From an uncultured bacterium (GTDB taxonomy: Bacteria > Spirochaetota > Brevinematia > DTOW01), in assembly GCA_937928175.1 (NCBI GenBank), contig CALFVP010000163.1, positions 1 through 8,369 of the forward strand: DNA of 8,369 nt. The letters are read 5' to 3'. Each line of letters opens with the position of its first letter. Position 1 is the first letter of the stretch. The position numbers and the translations under genes were made by a program. Below, piece by piece: positions 1 to 5,402 of the stretch. The notes under the pieces were generated by a model. The model searched no databases and was not told where the DNA came from. It saw only the letters and a program-made list of their open reading frames with translations.

Positions 1-2
1 CC

Positions 3-308
3 GTCCTCAGTAAAAAACCTAAAATTATTAGAAATAAGAAAGTTTTTTATGATCTCTATAAACCCAATACTAAACACATTTATTCTGAAATAAAGAATCT
101 TAAAAGTAATCTTTTAGATGTTATAACTAATTTTTCTAAAGATGCAGTTTATGGTATTATAAGATCCTATCCTTTCATTTTGAATGTTGTTAGCAAGTCT
201 TTATTTGGGTTTTTTAGAGGTCAGAAAGAGTTTTCAGAGTGTGAGGAAAATGTTATTTCTGATTTAAAGTACTTTGTTAGAATTTTAGATAAAATTGAAA
301 TAAAATAA
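3..308 (+). CDS. C-terminal part of an unrecognised protein, cut by the window edge
   Basis: An open frame runs from the left edge to a TAA at 306-308, giving 101 residues with no internal stop; the real start lies outside the window. The visible part is rich in Lys, Asn, Ile and Phe. It has a basic start (many Lys in the first 20 residues), a probably helical middle, and a hydrophobic stretch around residues 52-71 (SYPFILNVVSKSLFGFF) that could be amphipathic or membrane-peripheral. The end is a charged helix. A 102-codon run without a stop in such AT-rich DNA, on the same strand and 37 bases before bactofilin, argues that it is a real gene, probably co-transcribed with bactofilin. In several bacteria an M23 peptidase precedes bactofilin, but I see no M23 motifs (HxH or similar) in this fragment. 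Function unknown. Confidence 0.6.
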   Translation, partial: VLSKKPKIIRNKKVFYDLYKPNTKHIYSEIKNLKSNLLDVITNFSKDAVYGIIRSYPFILNVVSKSLFGFFRGQKEFSECEENVISDLKYFVRILDKIEIK

Positions 309-335
309 AAGTATCTTTAATAATATTTGGAAATT

Positions 336-341
336 GGGAGG
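336..341 (+). promoter_or_regulatory. Shine-Dalgarno site that sets the bactofilin start
   Basis: GGGAGG followed by four T and ATG at 346. An in-frame TTG at 334 overlaps this site and would give a four-residue longer protein, but a start codon inside its own ribosome-binding site is implausible. Confidence 0.85.
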
Positions 342-345
342 TTTT

Positions 346-732
346 ATGCCAAAAGAACATGTTATTGATGAAAAAAATATTAATACTGTCTTAGCTGAAG
401 ATATATCTTTTAAAGGTACTTTGAAATTTTCTACTTCTTTAATGATAAAGGGGACTTTTGAGGGGGAAATTGATGCAACTGGTCATCTTGTTATTGGTCC
501 AAAGGCTGTTGTAAAAGCTCAAATTAAAGCCGCAACAATCACAAATTATGGTGAGATAATTGGTAACGTTGAAGCAACTGAAAAACTTGAACTTATAAGT
601 GGAGCAAAACTTACAGGTGATATAAAAACTCCAGACCTATACATTGAGTACGGGTGTATTTTTAATGGTAACTGTTCTATGCCTGCTAAATCATCACAAT
701 CGCAACAGCCATCTTATAAAGAAAAAATATAA
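346..732 (+). CDS. Bactofilin family cytoskeletal protein
   Basis: The 128-residue protein has the bactofilin layout. A short polar N-terminus (about 1-19) is followed by a right-handed beta-helix core (about 20-112), and then a polar Ser/Gln-rich tail. The core shows the family's repeating short strands and glycines, for example ISFKGTLKF, LMIKGTFEGEI, LVIGPKAVV, YGEIIGNV, LTGDIKT and LYIEYGCIFNGNCSM, the last matching the usual end of the domain. Bactofilins polymerise into filaments without nucleotide, usually at the inner membrane, and act in cell shape, polarity or local peptidoglycan synthesis. No transmembrane segment is visible, so membrane binding, if any, would be through the N-terminus. 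The start at 346 is preferred over TTG 334 because of the GGGAGG site. The gene ends five bases before the stop of the convergent gene, so there is no room for a separate terminator. Confidence 0.9.
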   Translation: MPKEHVIDEKNINTVLAEDISFKGTLKFSTSLMIKGTFEGEIDATGHLVIGPKAVVKAQIKAATITNYGEIIGNVEATEKLELISGAKLTGDIKTPDLYIEYGCIFNGNCSMPAKSSQSQQPSYKEKI

Positions 733-737
733 AATGT

Positions 738-2177
738 TTATCCCTTTCTAGCCCATTTTAGAGTTATTAGCAAAATTACTAATACCATCAGTATCCACCA
801 ATTTGAAATATTTACATTTCTAGTTTCTAGAATGTTTTCTGTTGCGTTTTCCTTTATTTGTTTTAAAAGAAAATCGTTTAAGTCTTTTATGTGTAATGCG
901 TTAGTGGCGGGTGGTTTTCTTTCTCCACTGAATGCCGATTCTTGGAGAAGTATCTCTTTTGGTGTTACGTCTTCTTCGAGTAAGAATTTTAGCACTTCTG
1001 TAAAAATGTCGTAAGAAAAAGAGGAATATATACCTACTTTTAAATTTTCTACGTCTACTTTGCTTATGTTTTTAAACATTATAAAAAGAAAATCTCTATC
1101 GAAACTTTTCATATGAAACGTTGTTCCGTAATTGTCAAGTAATGTTATGTCACTTGATATTTTAGAAAAATTGTACTTGATTGCTTCTTCTATTGTTACT
1201 GGGTATTTGTACGATATATTGAAAATTTTTAGTTTAGGATTATATACGAAATCTTCCGAGGACATCCTTAGTTTTTTTACTTTTGAAAATACTATTATAT
1301 CTTTTAGAAAACTTTCATCTGGCGATATTACCAATATTTTGCTATTTTTTTCAGAAATTGATAGTATTTCGCTTAACGTTATATTTTTTGGGTATCCTAA
1401 TATCAAACTTTTGAATTTCTGATTTGTTTGTATTGAAAAATTTTTACTAATCTTTATCATGGGTTGAAATTCGTATTTCAAACGATTTAATAGATTTATG
1501 AGTATTCTTAGATCTTGGTTAGGTTCAAACCATACAAATCCTATGTTTTGTGAATTTCTTATCTTTATTTTTATCTCTTTTTTTAAAGATGATATTATTA
1601 CCTCTTCGGGTAGTGTGTTTAAGGGAAATAAGTATAAGTTTTTGTTGTTTTCTTTTACTATTTCTTTTTTGTCTTTAGCATCTAGAACTTTTATTTCAGA
1701 TGGTAGTATCATTTTTACTGATAGGTATTCAATTTGGTTAATATTTGTGTAATATATTTTTTCTATCAAGTGATTTGTTGTTACATTGCTTCCTATGTAT
1801 ACTAAAAGAATATTTGTTTTGTTTATTATTTCTTTTGGTATGTCGAATAGAAAATCTGATACTATTACATGAAATTCGGTTGGGTTTAAGTTTGTTAACT
1901 CTTCTTGTTTGTTGTAAGGTATTCCAAATTTTCTTATAAAGTCAAAATCCAGTGAAGTTAATTCTTTTTCTATATTTTTGATTTTGTTTTCTGAACTTTC
2001 TGAATAATCAAGGTGCAGTATTACAGTAGGTTTTTTCTTTGTTAGTGTACTTATCTCAAAGGTTAAGGGTATTGAAACTAAGAACATTACCGTTATTACA
2101 ATTACGTATATTACTTCTCTTTTAAGTAAGAGTATTATTGATCCTATTACTAGGATTATTATAGATATTAACATCAT
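738..2177 (-). CDS. Three-helix membrane protein with degenerate vWA-like domain and possible amidotransferase-like region
   Basis: The 479-residue protein has two N-terminal helices (about 2-18 and 22-40), a large soluble region, and one C-terminal helix (about 459-474). Basic residues between helices 1 and 2 (KRE) and at the end (KWARKG) put the soluble region outside the inner membrane. Right after helix 2, VILHLDYSES contains D57-x-S59-x-S61, a MIDAS-like DxSxS. HVIVSDFLF (103-111) and ILLVYIGSN (123-131) sit where vWA domains have the TDG and 'igvG' strands. Residues 211-290 (NIGFVWFEPNQDLRIL..., LILGYPKNITLSEIL, ILVISPDES) resemble the pattern of the amidotransferase-like domain that follows vWA in large BatA-type membrane proteins. 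This suggests a diverged member of that architecture, but the match is from pattern memory. No MoxR ATPase or DUF58 partner lies in the window. No Shine-Dalgarno precedes the ATG at 2177; a second ATG lies directly after it (2174). Specific function unknown. Confidence 0.55.
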   Translation of the reverse strand: MMLISIIILVIGSIILLLKREVIYVIVITVMFLVSIPLTFEISTLTKKKPTVILHLDYSESSENKIKNIEKELTSLDFDFIRKFGIPYNKQEELTNLNPTEFHVIVSDFLFDIPKEIINKTNILLVYIGSNVTTNHLIEKIYYTNINQIEYLSVKMILPSEIKVLDAKDKKEIVKENNKNLYLFPLNTLPEEVIISSLKKEIKIKIRNSQNIGFVWFEPNQDLRILINLLNRLKYEFQPMIKISKNFSIQTNQKFKSLILGYPKNITLSEILSISEKNSKILVISPDESFLKDIIVFSKVKKLRMSSEDFVYNPKLKIFNISYKYPVTIEEAIKYNFSKISSDITLLDNYGTTFHMKSFDRDFLFIMFKNISKVDVENLKVGIYSSFSYDIFTEVLKFLLEEDVTPKEILLQESAFSGERKPPATNALHIKDLNDFLLKQIKENATENILETRNVNISNWWILMVLVILLITLKWARKG

Positions 2178-2232
2178 GGATACTTATAATTTAACGATTA
2201 GTTACCGTTTTGCAACATATCTATTTTTTTCG

Positions 2233-2261
2233 TTAGTTTTGAGTTTTTTACTGTGTATAAT
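2233..2261 (+). promoter_or_regulatory. Probable sigma70-type promoter for the frr operon
   Basis: A perfect TATAAT lies at 2256-2261. The hexamer 17 bases upstream, TTAGTT (2233-2238), is a poor -35 match. Transcription would start near 2268, giving a leader of about 44 bases before frr. The position in the divergent intergenic region, the only sizeable gap before frr, supports it. AT-rich background makes a chance TATAAT possible; another lies at 2185-2190, further from frr. Confidence 0.5.
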
Positions 2262-2298
2262 TTGAAGTGGTATGTAAGTATTAATTAAAATTAATCTT

Positions 2299-2305
2299 GG
2301 GAGGG
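2299..2305 (+). promoter_or_regulatory. Strong Shine-Dalgarno site that sets the frr start
   Basis: GGGAGGG seven bases... before ATG at 2312 (six bases TTGATAT region between). The in-frame TTG at 2297 overlaps it and would add five residues (MGGFD), so it is rejected as the start. Confidence 0.85.
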
Positions 2306-2311
2306 TTTGAT

Positions 2312-2902
2312 ATGAAAGAAAAGGAAGAAGTTAAAAAAGAGTTTGATTTTAACAAAGTCAAAGAGGAGATGAAATCTCATTTTGAAAGTAGTGTTAATGT
2401 ATATAAAGATGAAATTAAGAAAATTAGAACTGGTAGGTCTACAACTCTTATACTTGAAGATATAAAAGCAGATTACTACAACAGTTTGACACCTATAAAA
2501 CAATTAGCTACTCTTTCGGTAAAAGATGCTTCTACTGTTATAATATCTCCTTGGGATAAGGGTGCTATAAAAAGTATTGAAAAGGCTATTATTTCTTCGA
2601 ATCTGGGGGTTGGGGTTATTGTTGATGGTAACAGTATAAGAGTTAATTTTCCTCCTCTCACTGAAGAAAGAAAAAAGGAGTTAATAAAGCTTTTACATGG
2701 TAAGTCTGAGGAGGCAAAAGTTGCTCTTAGAAATGTCAGGCATAAGTATCTGAAATTGGTTAAGGAGGCAAAAGAATCATTTCATGTAAGTGAGGATTTA
2801 GAAAAAAGGTATGAACAGGAGATTGATAAAATTTTTCATGAGTACGTTGAAAAAATTGATACATTAACAAAAGCTAAAGAGAAAGAAATTATGGAAGTTT
2901 AG
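2312..2902 (+). CDS. frr: Ribosome recycling factor
   Basis: The 196-residue protein is a ribosome recycling factor. With EF-G it splits the post-termination ribosome so that subunits can be reused. Family marks are IRTGRS (38-43) near the end of the first helix, YYNSLTPIKQLA (55-66) entering the beta-rich domain II, SNLGVGVIVDGNSIRVNFPPLTEERRK-like region (96-122), and the Arg pair R140/R143 in ALRNVRHKY, equivalent to the conserved R129/R132 of the family. The C-terminal helix follows. It is about ten residues longer than the usual 185, all in a charged N-terminal extension (MKEKEEVKKEF). The gene opens the operon; uppS starts two bases after its stop. The usual upstream partners rpsB, tsf and pyrH are absent, and a divergent gene takes their place. 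Confidence 0.96.
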   Translation: MKEKEEVKKEFDFNKVKEEMKSHFESSVNVYKDEIKKIRTGRSTTLILEDIKADYYNSLTPIKQLATLSVKDASTVIISPWDKGAIKSIEKAIISSNLGVGVIVDGNSIRVNFPPLTEERKKELIKLLHGKSEEAKVALRNVRHKYLKLVKEAKESFHVSEDLEKRYEQEIDKIFHEYVEKIDTLTKAKEKEIMEV

Positions 2903-2904
2903 TT

Positions 2905-3648
2905 ATGAATTTCGATAAATTAATTAAGGAAGTGGATAGGGATAACTTACCTACCCATGTTGGTATAATAATGGATGGTAATGGTCGTTGGGCTAAGGCA
3001 AGGGGATTGCCAAGAATTGAAGGACATAAAGAAGGATTAAAGGCTCTAGAAAATATACTTGAGTTCAATAGATATTTAATGATTCCTTACCTTACGGTTT
3101 ATGCTTTCTCTAAGGAAAATTGGTCAAGAGATAAGGAAGAAGTTGAATTTTTGATGTCTATGGCTGTTAAGGTTATAAATGATAAGCTAGAGGAGTTTAA
3201 GGAAAAGGGTGTTAGGTTTTTGCATTTAGGGGATAAACTTGGAATATCAGATGAGTTAGTTTCTATGATTGATAAACTAGAAAAGGAGACAAGTGAAGGA
3301 AAACTTTATACTCTTTGTGTTGCGTTTAATTACGGTGGTAGAGATGAAATTGTTTACGCTGTTAAAAGAATTTTGGATGATTTTGCGAGTGGTAAAATTA
3401 GTAGAGAAAGTATTAGTAATGATATTATTAGCAGTTATATTTATCATCCTGAGGTTCCTGATGTTGATCTTATAATAAGGACTAGTGGAGAGCAAAGAAT
3501 AAGCAATTTTATGTTGTGGAGAGCTGCTTACTCTGAATTTTATTTTACAAGTGTACTTTGGCCGGATTTTAAACCTTATCACTTCATCGAAGCAATAAAA
3601 GATTATCAATCAAGAGAAAGAAGGTTTGGTAAAGTTGTTAAGAGGTAG
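2905..3648 (+). CDS. uppS: Isoprenyl (undecaprenyl) diphosphate synthase
   Basis: The 247-residue cis-prenyltransferase condenses isopentenyl diphosphate onto farnesyl diphosphate to make the C55 lipid carrier for peptidoglycan and surface polysaccharides. All conserved regions are visible: HVGIIMDGNGRWA (18-30) with catalytic Asp24 for diphosphate/Mg binding, EGHKEG (39-44), YAFSKENWSR (66-75), FNYGGRDEI (141-149), and RTSGEQRISNFMLW (192-205), followed by SEFYFTSVLWPDF (210-222) with the metal-binding Glu211. Length is normal for the family (about 250). The common S or T in AFSTENW is Lys here, and the usual GGE is SGE; both variants occur in the family as far as I know. Its start lies two bases after the frr stop and its Shine-Dalgarno must lie in the frr end (GGAAG at 2893-2897), suggesting translational coupling. 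The usual next genes cdsA and dxr are missing. Confidence 0.96.
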   Translation: MNFDKLIKEVDRDNLPTHVGIIMDGNGRWAKARGLPRIEGHKEGLKALENILEFNRYLMIPYLTVYAFSKENWSRDKEEVEFLMSMAVKVINDKLEEFKEKGVRFLHLGDKLGISDELVSMIDKLEKETSEGKLYTLCVAFNYGGRDEIVYAVKRILDDFASGKISRESISNDIISSYIYHPEVPDVDLIIRTSGEQRISNFMLWRAAYSEFYFTSVLWPDFKPYHFIEAIKDYQSRERRFGKVVKR

Positions 3649-3651
3649 AAT

Positions 3652-4257
3652 ATGGGTAGAAGACCTCTTAAGCCTAGAATACCAAAAAGATTTGTTATTG
3701 GTGTGGTTGGTAGAATGCTCTCAGGGAAAAATGAAGTTTGTAAAATTCTAGAAAAAAAAGGATTTAAGGTAATAGATGTTGATAAGGTAGGACATAGAGT
3801 GCTTGAAATAAGAAAAGATGAAATACTAAAAATGATAGATAAAAATATACTTGATGATCAAGGAAACATAGATAGAAAGAAGCTTGCTAACGTTGTTTTC
3901 TCTGATCCTATGAAATTGCAGTTGCTTAACAAATTGACCCATGGTACAATAAAAGAACTTGTTAGATTGTCCATAGAGAAAGATGGTTTTTACTGCCTGA
4001 ATGCAGCTTTACTTTTTGAGATAGGTCTTAATGAATTCTGTAACATTGTAGTTTACGTTGAAGCAACCGATGAGGTTATATTAAGTAGAGCAAAACTTAG
4101 AGGATTTGATGAAGATGATGTCAAAAAAAGATTGAGTTTTCAGAAAAAACTTTCTGATGTAAAGGATTTAGTAAATATTGTTATATACAATAACTCTTCA
4201 ATCGAGGATTTGGAAAAAGAAGTTGAAAGTAAAGTATTTTCTATTCTTAATCTATGA
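3652..4257 (+). CDS. coaE: Dephospho-CoA kinase with an unusual P-loop
   Basis: The 201-residue cytosolic P-loop kinase phosphorylates the ribose 3'-hydroxyl of dephospho-CoA, the last step of CoA synthesis. Visible features are the P-loop G20-RMLS-G25-K26-N27, DVDKVGH (42-48) matching the substrate-binding D.DK..H motif, DRKKLANVVFSDP (74-86), LNKLTHGTI (92-100) matching 'Le.ltHp.I', ALLFEIGL (119-126) in place of PLLFE, and the lid region with R146, R150 and RLSFQ (160-164). Odd points: the Ser/Thr that normally follows GK and coordinates Mg is Asn, and a basic extension of about 13 residues (MGRRPLKPRIPKR) precedes the first strand. I recall Gly-Lys-Asn in treponemal CoaE, so this may be a lineage trait. 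The Shine-Dalgarno AGAGGT (3641-3646) overlaps the uppS stop. The stop overlaps the rnhB start (ATGA). Confidence 0.9.
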   Translation: MGRRPLKPRIPKRFVIGVVGRMLSGKNEVCKILEKKGFKVIDVDKVGHRVLEIRKDEILKMIDKNILDDQGNIDRKKLANVVFSDPMKLQLLNKLTHGTIKELVRLSIEKDGFYCLNAALLFEIGLNEFCNIVVYVEATDEVILSRAKLRGFDEDDVKKRLSFQKKLSDVKDLVNIVIYNNSSIEDLEKEVESKVFSILNL

Positions 4258-4958
4258 GTATAGAAGAAATAAAAAAGTTAATTAGTAGTTTTGATTTTGT
4301 GGTGGGAATTGATGAAGTAGGAAGAGGATCTATAGCAGGTCCGATGTTTGTTTGTTCGGTTGTTCTTCACAGAGATTCTTTTATTGACGGTGTTAAAGAT
4401 TCTAAACTACTTTCCCCTTCAAAAAGACAGAAACTGTTACCCAAAATAGTAAACTCTGTAAGAGATATAGGTATTGGTGTTGTTTCTAACAAGGAAATTG
4501 ATAAATTTGGCATGAGTATTTCACTTAGATTAGCAATTATTAGATCTCTGTGTAACTTAAAATTCTTACCTAGTTTATTGATAACTGATTACGTTAATAT
4601 TAAAGATCCTAAATTCTCTAAATTTTTGGAAGTAGAAACTCTACCAAAAAAAGAAAAGTACTTAAACCTTTACAGTAAGATAGTAAAGTTTGATAAATGT
4701 AATTTTTTCAATGGAGATATTGGTTATCTGTCAATTAAAAAAGCTGATAGGTATATACAAGCCAATTCTATGGCATCAATTGTTGCTAAAGTTTTGAGAG
4801 ATAGGTATATGGTCCATATCTCAAATAAATACCCTTGGTACGGGTTTAATAAAAATAAAGGATACGCTACTAAAGATCATATAGAAGCAATAAAAAATTA
4901 TGGTTTATCTGATGTTCATAGAACTTCTTTTGTCATAAAAGATTTTCATAATACTTAA
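4254..4958 (+). CDS. rnhB: Ribonuclease HII with an enlarged loop
   Basis: The 234-residue protein is RNase HII, which cuts RNA in RNA-DNA hybrids and at single ribonucleotides in DNA, using two metal ions. It has GIDEVGRGSIAGP (18-30) with catalytic D20 and E21 and the GRG motif, DSKLLSPSKRQKL (49-61), LLITDYVN (108-115) with D112, KADRYIQANSMASIVAKVLRDRYM (from 163) with D165, YPWYGFNKNKGYATKDHIEAI (from 193), and VHRTSF (221-226). All four expected acidic residues are present. Two oddities stand out. D112 and D165 are 53 residues apart, whereas the equivalent pair in E. coli is 18 apart, so about 35 extra residues (roughly 118-155, Lys/Phe-rich) are inserted. The usual ISAASI/IAAASI core also reads QANSMASI. 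The start overlaps the coaE stop in ATGA, so translation is probably coupled. It ends the first operon. Confidence 0.93.
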   Translation: MSIEEIKKLISSFDFVVGIDEVGRGSIAGPMFVCSVVLHRDSFIDGVKDSKLLSPSKRQKLLPKIVNSVRDIGIGVVSNKEIDKFGMSISLRLAIIRSLCNLKFLPSLLITDYVNIKDPKFSKFLEVETLPKKEKYLNLYSKIVKFDKCNFFNGDIGYLSIKKADRYIQANSMASIVAKVLRDRYMVHISNKYPWYGFNKNKGYATKDHIEAIKNYGLSDVHRTSFVIKDFHNT

Positions 4959-4979
4959 CCAAGAAAATGATTTTTGGTT
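4957..4979 (+). terminator. Weak hairpin after rnhB, possible terminator
   Basis: AACCAAGAA (4957-4965) pairs with TTTTTGGTT (4971-4979), a nine-base stem including one G-U pair around the loop AATGA. It begins inside the rnhB stop codon. Only two G-C pairs are present and there is no clean downstream T run, so termination would be weak. Position at the only real gap between the two plus-strand gene groups is the main support. Confidence 0.3.
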
Positions 4980-4998
4980 TATAGGGTTTTGGTTTAAA

Positions 4999-5028
4999 TT
5001 GAAATGTTAAATTTTTGGATAAAATAAT
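4999..5028 (+). promoter_or_regulatory. Possible promoter for the 5035-7863 gene group
   Basis: TTGAAA (4999-5004) and AATAAT (5023-5028) are 18 bases apart; an alternative -10 is TAAAAT (5020-5025) with a 15-base spacer. With AATAAT, transcription would start at or near the A of the ATG at 5035, implying a leaderless message, and no Shine-Dalgarno is seen before that ATG. AT-rich sequence makes chance matches easy. Confidence 0.3.
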
Positions 5029-5034
5029 TTTTAT

Positions 5035-5397
5035 ATGTTTAAAGAAATTTTTTTGTTGATTTTTGTTGTTTTTCTGTTTTTTGTTGTTGGTATTTTAGTA
5101 TCTTTAACTAACATTGATTATACAGTGTACGATTACTATGAAAAGGTAACTAAAAAAACAGGTAACGTTGGTAGTACTACTCTGAATAAAAAACTTGTTA
5201 AAGACGATAATTTTAAGAAAGGTATTCTTGTTGAGGTTTTTATGGAAGATGGTAGCAAGTTTGTTTACGTTGATGAAGGTACAACAAAACTGGAGGTTTT
5301 TGCTATATTAGGAGGTAAACTAAAAAATATCTTGACAATTAGTAATTTATTTAAAATAATTACTACTGAAGACAATAAAGTATATTTAACGAGGTGA
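5035..5397 (+). CDS. Small single-pass membrane protein of unknown function
   Basis: The 120-residue protein has one strongly hydrophobic helix at about residues 4-24 (IFLLIFVVFLFFVVGILV) with a Lys before it, and then a hydrophilic domain of about 95 residues. There is no signal peptidase site or lipobox Cys, so it should stay anchored with the domain outside the cytoplasm, although orientation is not certain. The domain looks beta-rich, with strands such as GILVEVFMEDGSKFVYVDE and LFKIITTEDNKVYLT. I do not recognise a family. No Shine-Dalgarno precedes the ATG. Its final codons (ACGAGGTGA) contain the ribosome-binding site of the next gene, so the two are very likely co-expressed. Confidence 0.75.
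   Translation: MFKEIFLLIFVVFLFFVVGILVSLTNIDYTVYDYYEKVTKKTGNVGSTTLNKKLVKDDNFKKGILVEVFMEDGSKFVYVDEGTTKLEVFAILGGKLKNILTISNLFKIITTEDNKVYLTR
5391..5396 (+). promoter_or_regulatory. Shine-Dalgarno site that sets the start of the acidic protein
   Basis: GAGGTG lies six bases before ATG 5403 and overlaps the stop codon of the upstream gene. The in-frame GTG at 5394 is part of this site and is rejected as the start. Confidence 0.8.
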
Positions 5398-5402
5398 TTT
5401 TT

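Noticed and set aside
730..760. TAAAATG and CATTTTA arms around the bactofilin/membrane-protein convergent junction, possible two-way terminator
   Set aside because: Only seven mostly A-T pairs with a 17-base loop and no T run; it lies largely inside the minus-strand coding sequence.
832..1939. Several plus-strand open frames of 60-96 codons inside the 738-2177 minus-strand gene
   Set aside because: They are antisense to a long, well-formed membrane protein gene, have no ribosome-binding sites and look like hydrophobic translations of AT-rich complement.
2280..2295. Inverted repeat ATTAATT-AA-AATTAAT just before the frr Shine-Dalgarno
   Set aside because: It is purely A/T in an AT-rich leader and would form a very weak hairpin; it could be an operator but chance is as likely.
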